A DNA stretch of 64,000 nucleotides from Torymus aiolomorphi (lineage: Eukaryota; Arthropoda; Insecta; Hymenoptera; Torymidae). Positions 11,490 to 22,724 of this stretch are shown here, piece by piece (position 1 is the stretch's first letter; each line of letters opens with the position of its first letter). The notes below the pieces were generated by a model. The model was not told the origin of the DNA, did no database searches, and saw nothing but the letters and a program-made list of their open reading frames with translations. Both the position numbers and the translations under genes were made by a program. Location of the stretch: positions 264,548,575 to 264,612,574 of the forward strand of contig CM070873.1 of NCBI GenBank assembly GCA_036365515.1, written 5' to 3'.

Positions 11490-12565
11490 TGTTACTGGTG
11501 CTAGTCCGGGCGCTGGTAACATTTGAGCATAAATTTTTAGCTCCCCTTAGTAACTTGGGGTATTCTGATGTTTTTCGGTGCACTGAATTGAAATTTGTTG
11601 GTTACGAAGCTCGAAACCCGTTAGTTTTTTTGTTATAAACAAATTACTGATTTGCAGTAAACAAAAAATCGTTTTTTGCAATTAAAAAAAATTGCGTTAC
11701 GTTTTCTAGGAATTTTTGAATCGAAAGTGTTCTTAGAAGTTTTTTCGTAAAACGCATACTTTTTGAGTTCAAAATTATTGAATTTTCATATTTCATGAGA
11801 ATGGACGGGAATAAAAGCTCAATCGTATTTTGTGAAAACTTTATCAATTTTTAATTCAAAAAGTATGCGTTTTACGAAAAAACTTCTAAGAACACTTTCG
11901 ATTCAAAAATACCTAGAAAACGTAACGCAATTTTTTTTAATTGCAAAAAATGATTTTTTGTTTATTGCAAATCAGTAATTTGTTTATAACAAAAAAACTA
12001 ACGGGTTTCGAGCTTCGTAACCAACAAATTTCGATTCAGTGCACCTAAAAACATCAGAATACCCCAAGTTACTGAGGAGAGCTAAAAATTTAGGCCGTTG
12101 TTATATGTACGACAGATTTCCTAACCTCAAAAAATGTACAACATGTATTAATAGATGAAAGGATATTTGAAAATTTTTAAAATTACATAAATTTTGACAA
12201 TTAGGTATTGGTAATTGACTAAAGAAATAATATTCCTTCTTGTGTGGAAACTATTTTCTTGTGAAAAGTACACGATAGTAAAGTACGAACTTTACGATGG
12301 ATGTGTTAAAAACATTATTTGTACGACAGATTTCCAAACCTCAAAATGTACGATATGCATATTAAAACATGAAAGGACACTTGGAAATTTTGACAATTTT
12401 TGATAATTGACTAAAGAAATAATATTCTTTCTTGTGTGGAAACTATTTTTTTGCCTGTTATATCAAAATTCTCGTTACTGAAACGATGAGTATTTTTGTC
12501 GCGGTATATAGTAACCCCGAAAAATTTATGTTCAAATGTCACCAGCGCCCGGACTATGCGTGACG
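11490..12565. repeat. Nested foldback with ~250-bp arms
   Basis: 11534-11810 pairs inverted with 11835-12090 (shared AACGGGTTTCGAGCTTCGTA and AAACGCATACTTTTT). Outside this, TCCGGGCGCTGGTRACATTTG at about 11506 recurs inverted at about 12535-12556, giving an outer stem. Between the two stems lie two direct copies of a segment of about 190 bp (about 12105 and 12310). Non-coding. Confidence 0.65.
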
Positions 12566-12586
12566 TATTCACGCCCAAGTTGCATA

Positions 12587-13900
12587 GGGGAGGGCGGGGC
12601 ACGTGTGAAATCCTAACTTTGATTAAAAATAACAACTAAACCGCGTATTATTTCAAAATCTATAAAAACGGAATAATTAGATCAGAAAAAAATAAAATAA
12701 AATAAACTATTAACTTTTTCTTCATTTTCTTTTAATTATTGATAAAATGCAGAAAAGAAATTCTGAAAAAAATGCTCTACGTGCCCCACCGGCGGGTGGA
12801 TTGTGGCACCCGACGGGGCACGCATGGCACGATCAAATTTAATATTTTACTATAGGTATTTTTCAATTCTTTTTTCCAATAATTAATTCTTTAATAATTA
12901 TGCCATAATAAAATAATTAATTAGTCTATTGAAAATTTAAAATTTTATTTTTATTAAGGAACATAACAATTTTTATTTTAAAATAGATTATTACATTTTA
13001 ATAAATGATTATATATTATAAATTCCTTCTTATAAAATATGATCACAACATAATACTTTTGTTTGATTAACAAATTATCATTATTATTACAATAAGTTTA
13101 AATTTAAAGATTTCGCATCATTTTCATCTATGTAGCATATTTGAACTACCTGACCATTGAAAAAGGCAGTTTGAGTATCTACAATTGATTCTTCAGGTAT
13201 TACTTCTCTAAAGTAATTTTCATTATTTACTGAAGCTGAATTATTATTAACAATGGATAAATCAAGCTGATTTGTGTTTAAGTCTTCAAGTGGCTTTTTT
13301 CTACTCTAAATATAACTTAATACGCAGTCGAAATAATCGTTATTTACTTATTAATGTAATAATTGAAACTAAAAACTAGTTAAAACTAAATTATTGCACT
13401 GCGTAGTTGTTAACTCATCTTGCTCCGTTTTTGGTTTGTAGGTTTGTAGGTTACATCATTTCGCTCGGCGGCTGCCGCGGCGCACTGATACGCCCGAGTG
13501 TGCCACGCGTGCCCCGCCAGGGTGTCACGTCATGCCCCATTTTAATACCATTTTCATTTTTTAATTATATTATTTATAAAGATTTTCTGAAAATAACAAA
13601 AACAGGGCTTGAAAGATAAAAGTTGTAACTATCAAATAGGTTTGGTCTCATTTAGAAAAAAATCATTTTCTCGTTGCTCCAAGCGACTTAAAAATGAAGT
13701 CAACCTTGTTTCTAAGCACCGATTTTCAATCTTATTAAATTAAATGTTAAACATTATCTATAATCTCAAAAGTATAGAGGAAAATTCTAAAAGCATATCT
13801 AATTAGGTTTACGTAAAAATTACATTTTTTGCATTCATTAATATTAAAAATATGAGGGTGTCAAACTTAACTACCTGACACATTATGCCCCGCCCTCCCC
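12587..13900. mobile_element. TA-flanked DNA transposon, GGGGAGGGCGGGGCA termini
   Basis: The 15-bp inverted ends GGGGAGGGCGGGGCA have TA on both flanks (12585-12586 and 13901-13902). Subterminal GC-rich inverted segments at about 12779-12832 and 13478-13545 also match. The TA target suggests a Tc1/mariner/pogo relative. The only coding trace is the minus-strand exon remnant at 13087-13305, so the copy is probably internally deleted. Confidence 0.75.
13087..13305 (-). pseudogene. C-terminal coding exon remnant inside the TA element
   Basis: On the minus strand a splice acceptor (TATATTTAG, ending at 13306) opens an uninterrupted 72-codon frame that ends in TAA at 13087. The peptide is acidic and asparagine-rich, beginning SRKKPLEDLN and ending SLNLNLL. 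It contains no domain I recognise. The position inside a TA-flanked transposon suggests the tail of its own lost transposase; a captured host exon is the alternative. Confidence 0.45.
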
Positions 13901-14194
13901 TACAATATTTTTTGCAATTGTGTGCGTATAGTTGATGCGTGAAGTGGCATTTAGGGGAGAGAGGGGCACTACTGGTCGAAAAACTTTCGTTTAGGATATA
14001 TTTAAAAGCAATTGATTTCCACAATATTAAAAAATCGTTACTTACTTATTAATTCTTCGGGAAATAAATGTCGTTACTTTGCAAAACGATAAAAGCAGGG
14101 GCGTCATCTTAACATTTTCCTAGGTCTGGTATTTTCGTAAACTCGTCTCCCCCCACCCCCCTTTTTTCGAAAATTAAAGTGCTTATACTTTATA

Positions 14195-14827
14195 GCCCAA
14201 ATAACCGGGTGACGCGAGGTCCACGCATATAAGGGAGTCACGTAGACATGCATTAATTAGCAATTATTTAAATAATTTTTAAACCCAAGCCGCCGGGGCG
14301 CGAGGTCTACGCATATAAGGGAGTCATGTAGTCATGCATTAATTAGCAATTACTTAAATAATTTTTAAACCCAAGTAACCAGGGGACGCTAGTTCCACGC
14401 ATATTAGGGAATTACGTAGACGTGCAACAATAAGCAAGACAATTATTTAAACAATTTTTAAACCTAAGTAGGCGGGGGATATAAGGTCCATGCATATAAG
14501 AGAGTCATGAAGACATGAAACAATCAGCAAAACGATAATTTGAATAATTTTTAAACCCAAGTAGTCAGTGGACGCGAGATCCACGCATATAAGGGAGTCA
14601 CGTAGACGTGCGACGTAAGCAAGACTTTTATTTCAAAAATTCTTAATCTTTATAACTCGACCCCTTATATGCGTGGACCTCGCGGCTCCGGCTACATGGA
14701 TTTAAAAATTATTTAAATAATAGTCTTGCTTATTGTTGCATGTCTACGTGACTCCCTTATATGCGTGGATCTCGCGTCCCCCGGCTACTTGGGTTTAAAA
14801 ATTATTTAAATAATCGTTTTGCTTATT
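14195..14827. repeat. Satellite-type array with head-to-head inversion
   Basis: About four forward units of roughly 105 bp share TAATTTTTAAACCCAAG, GGTCCACGCATATAAGGG and GTCACGTAGACATGC. They turn at about 14645 into inverted copies. Same family as 16552-16720, 58585-60284 and 63901-64000. Confidence 0.8.
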
Positions 14828-14973
14828 GCTTCCTCATAGAGGAAGCTTTGTAACGGTGAACAAAATTTTCGAAAAAAAAATGTTCAAAAAGATGTTTTAA
14901 GGCGATATATGTGTATATTAGTTGATTTTGATCATTTTTGTTTTCGTGGGTGTAAGTGTGTGTGAGTATGTGT

Positions 14974-15005
<32 letters not shown>

Positions 15006-15239
15006 TTGAACTCTTCATATCTCCGAAACGAATCGACCGATTTCGTCGGGTAAAGCTTATTCTCTTTGTCTCGCGGGAAAAGAAAGGTACCCTGATGGAT
15101 TTGAGTTTTTATTGATTTTCTTTTGTTTTATAACCAAAAAACGATTTTGAATTTTTAGTTTTTTTGATTTTTTCATATCTTACAGTCATTATTACATATT
15201 ATAATAAACTTTATACCACTCTAACCTCAAAATCACAAC

Positions 15240-15395
15240 TTTGATATGATTTTTCGGCGCTCGTGGTATAAAATACCGTTCGAAACTAGTGCGTAAGTCG
15301 ATTATTTAGGTGGTGTGGTTTTTTCGCACTCGCTTCGCTCGTGCAAAAAGTCACACCAGCTAAATAACCGACTTCCCCACCTGTGTCGAAATGTA
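15240..15395. repeat. Hairpin copy, GCACTCGCTTCGCTCGTGC apex
   Basis: An inverted copy of the hairpin at 1250-1420, including flanking sequence. It lies inside the Helentron-like insertion. Confidence 0.7.
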
Positions 15396-15401
15396 CTATT
15401 T

Positions 15402-16400
15402 CTTGAAAGGTATTTAAATTACCTATATTTTCCTTTTTTAAAATTTAAAATATCTTCACTCTGTCAATTGTTATTAAGGAAAACTTTTTTATATTTCATA
15501 AATTAATTTTTCAAAAAATAATTTATTTATCGACTTGAAATAAATAACCAAATATTACACTAATTGAAGACTATATGTGGTTAAAATTTCAAGAGATTAT
15601 CTTCATTTGTTTTTTAGAAAAAAAATTATTTTCCAAAAACGAATTTTGAATTTTCAGTTTTTTTATTTTTTCATATTTACAGTCATTATTACATAATATA
15701 ATAAACTTTTCTTGAAAGGTATTTAAATTACCTATATTTTCCTTTTTTAAAATTTAAAATATCTTCACTTTGTCATTTGTTATTAAGTAAAACTTTTTTA
15801 TATTTCATAAATTAATTTCTCAAAAAATATTTTATTTATCGACTTGAAATTTTAACCAGTTATTACACTAATTGAAGACTATATGTGGTTAAAATTTCAA
15901 GAGATGATCTTCATTTGTTTTTTAGAAAAGAATTATTTTAGAAAAAATTTGCGTTTTCGTTGTCGCACGATAACTAGAGCAAAAATTATCCAATCGTCCT
16001 GAAATTTGGCACAGATGTAGCTTTTATATAGCTTCAGATCGAGTTCGTTGCCCAAAAAATCGGTCCATTACGAAAAAGGTATTTGAGGTAAAAAATTTTT
16101 TTAAAAAATTTTCGAATCGCATTTTCTCAGAGATTACTTGATTTATCGACTTAAAATTTTAACCACTTATTAAACTTATAGAAGACTATATTTGGTTAAA
16201 ATTTCAAGAGATTATCTTCATTTGTTTTTTAGAAAAGAATTATTTTAGAAAAAATTTGCGTTTTCGTTGTCGCACGATAACAAGAGCAAAAATTACCCAA
16301 TCGTCCTGAAATTTGGCACAGATGTAGCTTTTATATATCTTCAGATCAAGTTCGTTGCCCAAAAAAATCGGTTCATTACGAATAAAAATATAAAACGCAC
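15402..16400. repeat. ~310-bp tandem duplication (about three copies)
   Basis: Segments containing GAAGACTATATNTGGTTAAAA followed by TTCAAGAGATNATCTTCATTTG recur at about 15565, 15875 and 16180. The adjoining GTTGTCGCACGATAACNAGAG is present in two. Related sequence flanks the 37-kb transposon (36640-37010 and 47777-48110). Non-coding. Confidence 0.7.
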
Positions 16401-16551
16401 AGTTTAACCTGAATCCGGACCCATGACCCTCTCCTAGTTAGTCTAACCGTACAAGATAAAGTATTAAATTTTAAATATTAGAAGTAAAAATTAATTAAAG
16501 GGATCAATAAATTAAGTTTGAGGAAGCTACGTGCCAATGAATTGGCAGAGG

Positions 16552-16720
16552 TTTTTTTTCATGTCTACATGACTCCCTTATATGCGTGGACCTCATATCA
16601 TCCGGCTACTTAGGTTTAATAATTATTTAAATAATTGTTTGCTTATTTTTTCATGTCTACATGACTCCCTTATATGCGTGGACCTTATATCCCCCGCCTA
16701 CTTGGGTTTAAAAATTGTTT
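16552..16720. repeat. Satellite units, inverted arm (continued)
   Basis: Two reverse-orientation units (CATGTCTACATGACTCCC, TATGCGTGGACC) continue the array interrupted at 14828. Confidence 0.8.
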
Positions 16721-16899
16721 GTTTATTTCGAATCACTTCCTTAAAAAAGGTCATCGGAGCTTATGGTACAGCAGTTAAGTTTTGTATTCGCAAGTTGTTA
16801 TGCGTGGGTCACTTGGCGTTTCTAGCTCTGGTTTTCCATACCCTCTGGCTAGCAAGGTCTGGTTTCACCAGAGCTACCATACACAACTTGACGCCCCTG

Positions 16900-18120
16900 G
16901 ATAAAAGTATATATTTTTTTATTATTCTTTTCAAACTAACCTGCTGTTGGTGCCACTCTCACTAACCTACACCCGCAGTCTATCTCTCTTATATCTATGG
17001 TTAGAGGTGCCACTCTTGCTAACCTACACACACAATCTATCTCTCTTATGTCTATGGTCTACGGCTCCCAGTCGTGCCGCGCATTTTTTGTAATTGCTAA
17101 GAACTTTCTTATTTTTAATCAAGGATAAAAGATCAAAAAAGAAAATTAAAGTTCAAGAGCTAAGCTTGTTAATGCGCCCCTTATGAAATATGTATAAACG
17201 TTAATTAAAACTTAAACCAACGACTGAAAATTACTTGCCGACGACATTCCTGAGCTCCAAATTTTGACTTCAATATTTATTAGAAATATATTTAATTTTT
17301 GTAAGTTTCAAATCATTAATAAAAGCGTGGTAGGCTAAGGATTGAATCTCAAAAAGAAAAATATAAAAATATTCCTTTAAAATATTAAAATTTTAGATGC
17401 CAAAGTAACCCAGGCTGCCAACGTTGCTCGTCTCTCTCCTACGTGCGTGAAGTGTTTTATTTCACGCACGGAAAATTTATGACGGTGTCTAAAGTAAACT
17501 TCATGCACCGAAAATTTCACTTCACACATGAATTTTACGCACCCAATTGCAAAAAATCGTTTTTTTTAGTATAACTTCCACAGATGTGATTTCACACGAA
17601 AATGTTGTTCACAAAAGTGGTAGATATAATTGAAATACTTTTTTTTCTATGATAACTTTTTCCGTACAGTAGCATTCTTCAAAGTTATTTGCCAAAAACA
17701 TCAAAATTTGTCAAAAAAAAAAGACGCTTTTCGCACTTAACTTGTGAGATATCGATTTACATAAAAGCTTTAAATACAAGAGCTAAGTAATTTCTCGCAA
17801 GTTAAACTTTAAAACCCGATTTAAAACGCCTAAATACACTAAAATAGTCGATTCTTGTTTAGTACTCAACAGGATTTGATTTTACACAGTAAGATTAAAT
17901 ACAAACGTTATAGATAATATTAAAGGCAAACTTTCTTCAATTTATGTACAATCAATTCCTGGCGTTCTAGACCTATAAAAATGATTTTTAACGTCTAAAT
18001 ACACCTGAAATAGTCGATTTTCGGATATAATTAATTCAATAGGATTTGATTTCTTATATAAATATTGAATACAAAAGTGGTTTTTGGAAGCACGCTGTTA
18101 TAAAATAATATATCAGTATT
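16900..18120. other. Repeat-rich non-coding DNA
   Basis: 16946-17060 is a 60-bp unit in two tandem copies (GTGCCACTCTCACTAACCTAC), with a further inverted copy at 56050-56106. 17400-17540 contains TTCACGCACGGAAAAT-type words. The rest is AT-rich with no credible gene. Confidence 0.5.
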
Positions 18121-18247
18121 TGAGATGTAACAGTTTTTGCAATAGTGAAGATATAAGGTTCTCTTGGTTAGTAGCAGTCGTGCCTTATATGTAAAAACGA
18201 AATTTTTGCATAGACAGCAAGGGGTTGGCGTGGCCCCTCCAGTTATT
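18121..18247 (+). mobile_element. 3' fragment of a second Helitron-like family
   Basis: GAAGATATAAGGTTC, then CTTATATGTAAAAACGAA, then a GC-rich hairpin GGGGTTGGCGTGGCCCC, then TCCAG followed by T. The same arrangement recurs at 29345-29463, and its first part at 23205-23238. A hairpin a few bases before a CTRG-like end, followed by T, is how Helitrons end. Confidence 0.45.
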
Positions 18248-18285
18248 TCTCATTTAATTTTTTATCACCCATGCTTGCTTTTTTT

Positions 18286-18995
18286 TTTATACATTTCCCT
18301 TCTTAAAAAAGTGATGAGCGGCCATGTTGAAGTATCTAAAAGCTTGATTTTGATTGGTCTATATAGAATAGGCGCCAAGATTTGATTTATGAATTGTTTA
18401 AGACTGATAGGTTTGATTTTCAAAAATATAATTGATTTTTAGATTTAAAAAAGTATAACTAAATCAAAATAGCATTTTAAAATAAGAAAAACAAGCTGAC
18501 TGGTCCAAATAAAACCCACAAAGTATGGAATTATGAAATATTTCAACTAAAAATGTCTTAAATAGTATTAATCACTTAAAATTTGGTTTTGTATAACAAA
18601 ATAGTATTAAAATTAAAGGACTATGAATAGTGTTCTGATAACAGTTAAATTTCTAGTCTCCAAATTTTTCTATTGTAGGAATAAAGTAAAATAAATACAA
18701 TCCAAGTTTCAATAAAAAATATTGGATAAATTTGCGCGGGATGTTAAAAAATAAAATAAATTTTAAATTCATAATATTTCAATATTAATTGTATGTAGTA
18801 CATACAATCACGGCAAAGGAAGAGCGCGCGCAGGGCCCTTTCTACATATGTGTGTTCTGTCTGTTGTAGACAACTTCTCTCTATGTCTGTCTCTGTCTTA
18901 CATAAACGGAACAGATCTATTTGTCTTTGTCGGGAACACACAGAACATACATAAGTGTAGAAAGGCCCCAGCGCGTCTGAACTTGCTATATATAG
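18286..18995 (+). mobile_element. Non-autonomous Helitron (copy H1)
   Basis: The 5' part reads TTCCCTTCTTAAAAAAGTGA. The body is shared with copies at 53156 and 55546 (GGACTATGAAAACTGTTCTG-like segment). The 3' part has a GC-rich stem then CTATATATAG just before T. It is disrupted near the 3' end by a foldback of about 150 bp (arms GGGCCTTTCTACAT, about 18833-18975). Confidence 0.6.
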
Positions 18996-19284
18996 TCTCT
19001 ATTTCCCTTCTTAAAAAAGTGATGAGTGGCCGTGTTGAAGCATCTAAAGGCTTGATTTTGATTGGTCGATAAGAAGAAGGCGCGAAAAATTTATGTTTGA
19101 ATTTTTAAATGAAATTTTTACATTTAGAGTAGTATAAAAGTAGTATAAACTTTTACATTTAGAGTAGTAGGTTAAGTACTGACTTAGAAAAAATTCTTAA
19201 GTTAAAAGTAAAACGTAATAAAGATAGCATACATAACTGCAAAAACAGAAAAGTAACGCGCGAAGCGCGTTTGAATATAGCTAG
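18996..19284 (+). mobile_element. Non-autonomous Helitron (copy H2), abuts H1
   Basis: It begins TCTCTATTTCCCTTC exactly where H1 ends. It ends with the hairpin CGCGC-GAA-GCGCG, ten bases, then CTAG followed by T. These are the canonical Helitron 5' TC and 3' hairpin-CTRR signatures; there is no TSD, as expected. There is no coding capacity in 289 bp. Confidence 0.7.
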
Positions 19285-19289
19285 TATGT

Positions 19290-20820
19290 ATAAATTTAAG
19301 AAGAAAAAAAATAGAACATATACAAAATAAATCCATTGTTTATGAATTAATTTGTTTAATATAAATAGTTTATACTCTGATACATCAATTATTCCATCAT
19401 CATCCTTGCATTATGAGTCTGGAGATAAATAAGTAACAGAGGATGGAGTAACAGAGTTCATGCTCAGATTTCAATAAAATTTGGTGAATCACTAGATATG
19501 GCATTAAAAAGGTTTCAGTTCAACTTTTACGAGGCTAAAGCACTTAAAACGCAAAGTATTATTATTAACAAATTTTTTTTAAAAACCAACAGAACAAAGT
19601 TGTATATAAGTTTTTCGCATATTTTAAACAAAAAATGTTATCCGTAAATTTTATTTAGGATGCATCATTTCAAAGGAAAAAAATAAGTATCTGAAAAGTT
19701 CCCTCTTTAGATGATACTTTCTAAGAAAAATTTAGTGCATACTCTTTTTCATTAAAATACCGTAAACAATAATAATGTTTTTGGATAAAAGCATTCAATT
19801 TCATATGATTTTCTATAAAACACACTTTATTATTAACAAAATTTTGCGTTTTCATAAACTTATAGCTCTACAAAAAATTAATACCACTATTTTCATCACA
19901 ATATCAAATAGCAAATCAAAGTTTATTAAAATTTTAGTATCAATATCAAAACTACCTTTTGTTGTCTATAAAATTACCGTAAAGGCATAGTTAAATAAAA
20001 AAGTTTCATACTTCTAATTTTTGTTATAAAATTTGTTTTCATCACATGAAATACTCTTTTTTGGTATTATAATGTCATTCCTCTTATCAAATCAGCAACC
20101 ATTATAAATATAATACATAAATTTTATTCTATAGGTGAGTTCAAGTTAAAAAAATACTTTTATAGTAAACAGATTTTTTTACACACAAAAATAAAATTCA
20201 AATTTTTCTTTTTAAAGTATTACTAGTTTAATCACTATAAACCATGATTGAAAGATTTTTTAATTTTACTATAATTAAGAATTAAATTTTAGACTGAGAA
20301 GTTAAAATACTAACAGCACCATATTCTAAATTCAATAATATGATATTCTGTTATTTATATATAAAATTAAATTGCCTGAATAAATCTGTGTTCAGGAAGG
20401 ATTAATATGTACAGATGTATAGATAACTCTTTTAAGGATAACAAATCTTCAATTAATAGTTAATAGTTGTGAATTATTTCAATCTGGATAATATAACTCT
20501 TTTATTATTAAAGAAATTTTGCGAAACTGTTTATTCATACTACAAAGAAAAGTTAATAAATATATACTTATCATTGAATTTGTCAAATTGTCACTCTATT
20601 TATTGTGCATTCAATCAGTTCTGGTATTTATGAAGTAGCAGGTACAATTTCAGCATATATTTGAACAATTATAAAAAAAATTAAGAATTTTTAAAATTTA
20701 TATATTAAAATATGTACCTTTTACTGAACTTATTTGTTAATTATGCATAAGTTTATACGCTTAATTTAAATGTGTGCAATAATGCTATTTGTATAAAAAA
20801 TACTGTTCAATTCAATGAGT
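19290..20820. other. AT-rich DNA downstream of Rab9, no gene seen
   Basis: No coding frame of interest. TTTATT at 20599-20604 (AATAAA on the minus strand) is a candidate Rab9 polyadenylation signal, giving a 3' UTR of about 200 bp or more. Confidence 0.4.
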
Positions 20821-20822
20821 AC

Positions 20823-21607
20823 CTAATCTGATCCAGAGATAGGCATACAACAACTGGAACGCTGTGATGATTGTTGTTTTGATAAATCAACAGTATCTTC
20901 AATTAATGGACGTTCCATGCGTGCTTCCAGTTTTGCCCATGCTGCAACAGCTGCACCAAAAGCAACTTCTACATTGGTAGCATCTTTTGCTGATGTTTCA
21001 ACAAGAGGAAGATCTCCATTCTCTACACACCAAGCCTTTGCTTCTTCTGTTGATATTTGCTTCTCTGATTCTGACACATCAACCTATAAAAATAAGTACA
21101 CTAACTATAGTATTGCCCAATCTTTTATATAAATATTAAAAGCAAATTTATTAGTAATCACTAACGAGTATCTATTTAATAATTAAAATTACTTACTTTA
21201 TTACCAACAATTATAAAAGGGAACGTTGACTCCTCTTGTACATCAGCATAATAAAGAAATTCTGATTTCCATACAGTTAAATTCCGAAAACTAACACGAT
21301 CATCAACTGCATATGTTAATAAGCAAATATCAGATCCTCTGTAAAATGGAGTCCTCAGTGTTTTAAACCTCTCTTGTCCAGCTGTATCCCAAATTTGTAA
21401 AGTATAAGACTCTCCATTTATCTCTATATCTTTATTGAGGAATTCCACACCAATAGTATGAAAACTTTGCTCATCAAAATGGTTTGACACAAATCTATTC
21501 ATTAAACAAGATTTTCCAACGCCACCATCACCCAAAATGACTACTTTCAGTAAAGTAGATCTTTGTGAGTTACGATTAGAGTTGTTTGTTCTTTGGACTG
21601 TCATCAT
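20823..21607 (-). CDS. Rab9: Rab9 small GTPase (two exons, complete)
   Basis: Late-endosome Rab that, in studied animals, drives return of mannose-6-phosphate receptors from late endosomes to the trans-Golgi. Exon 1 is 21607-21197, exon 2 is 21083-20823, with a phase-0 GT-AG intron of 113 bp, giving 223 aa. Seen: P-loop GDGGVGKS (26-33), switch I HTIGVEF (50-56), switch II WDTAGQERF (73-81), NKVD (136-139, spanning the splice junction) and ETSAK (166-170). The run LRTPFYRGSDICLLTY and the YADV segment are characteristic of Rab9 rather than Rab7. The start is the first of two adjacent ATGs, and the N-terminal extension of about 16 residues is Asn/Ser-rich. Oddity: the prenylation cysteines CC are at 215-216, followed by seven more residues, rather than at the extreme C-terminus. 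A GTATGC just after the CC codons could be an unused donor to another last exon. Family assignment is firm. Confidence 0.95.
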
Positions 21608-22720
21608 TTTAAGATGATTGATAAATATTTTTAATAAAAATTATTTACTGTAACTCCAATGCTCTATAAATCTTTATACATAGAAATATAAAAAATCAGT
21701 TATATGCAAACAGTACAACAATGTAACATCCAATTTTAATACATTTCTATTTATGAATACTAGCAGTTTTAATTATTTAACTTGATTAAACTGAAAGTAA
21801 AACTGAGTCTTACTTGATTTCTCTTCTTTAAAAAGATCCTTTCCAAAATGATTTTTCAAACTTTTGTTTTGATTTAAAATGACAAGTTATTGTTTTTTCA
21901 ACTCGTTGTTTATAGAATACCAAACTTTTAAGAGCTCAATAACTATTAGTAAATAAGAACAGGAAACAAACAAAATTTCTAACCTCAGCTATGCACTATA
22001 CTTTTTCGAAAAGCACGTAAAACGAAAATCATGATAGATTAATTCCACTTATTGTCATTGTACATGGTAAAAGACTTCAATCATAATGAAGTACTCCTAT
22101 TTATCTCGCATAAGCAAAGTCGCTTTCCAGTTTCAGCTTTTACAAGTTTTAACGACTTCTATTATTATAACACGTCTAATACTCATTAAATGAGAATGAC
22201 AAAATATCAACACTATCATTGCATAGTGCATACTATCGCTTTCTGTAATATAGGTACTAATTTTCAGGTGTGTTGCATAGTGCGTGCAGCTGATTCACGG
22301 ATAAGAGCAATACACTGTACCTATACGGTATCAGTATGTATGTACAATAGTACGCGTACAACATAGTTATTGTACATCTATAACATACACCAGAATTAAA
22401 ACAAATATAAAATAACTTCGAATCGAAGGCAATTTGGCAACTCGAAAAACTTTATAAGTACAACTTTCATTTCGAGTACACTGACTATTATTATGTTATT
22501 ACTGTCGACTGTTGAACTACCGAGCTGCCAAACAGCTGCTCCGCCGCGAGTGGATGAGTGTCAGGTCAGGTGTTCAGCTACGTAATGCAAATATTTGCGC
22601 GCACAATTTTGCCTCTGAAATAATGGAATTTTAATATGTTTCTAAATTACAGGATTTTTAATGCTGCAGTTATAACGTAAATACAATATTATTAGCCTTA
22701 TATCCGTGGTTATATGGAAA
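21608..22720 (-). other. Upstream region of Rab9
   Basis: AT-rich, with a less AT-rich island at about 22500-22620 (GCTGCTCCGCCGCGAG) that may mark the promoter or first non-coding exon. No TATA box or splice pair could be assigned confidently. Confidence 0.35.
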
Positions 22721-22724
22721 AAGT

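Larger units (their letters stand above)
14828..16551. mobile_element. Helentron-like (HINE-type) non-autonomous insertion
   Basis: It is inserted between T residues of a satellite unit: the left flank ends CTTATT and the right flank resumes TTTTTTTCATG, while a neighbouring uninterrupted unit reads CTTATTTTTTCATG. The left end has GCTTCCTC-ATA-GAGGAAGC. The right end repeats GAGGAAGC and closes with the stem-loop TGCCAAT-GA-ATTGGCA then GAGG. A GT microsatellite lies at 14947-15000. A TT target, subterminal inverted repeats, a 3' stem-loop and an internal microsatellite together fit Helentron-derived elements such as DINE-1. The same 3' end recurs at 54653-54687. The assignment is inferred. 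Confidence 0.55.
14096..16899. mobile_element. hAT-like transposon carrying satellite arrays
   Basis: The ends CAGGGGCGTCA (14096) and its inverse (ending 16899) are bordered by a perfect 8-bp duplication GATAAAAG (14088-14095 and 16900-16907), the hallmark of hAT elements. There is no transposase. The interior is an array of about 100-bp units in one orientation (14195-14640), then in the opposite orientation (14650-14827 and 16552-16720). The inverted arm is split by another insertion at 14828-16551. The unit is a diverged relative of the 92-bp satellite at 58585-60284. Confidence 0.8.

Noticed and set aside
16582..16965. 127-codon frame crossing satellite and hAT end
   Set aside because: It runs through satellite units, the transposon terminus and the TSD into flanking DNA, so it cannot be one gene.
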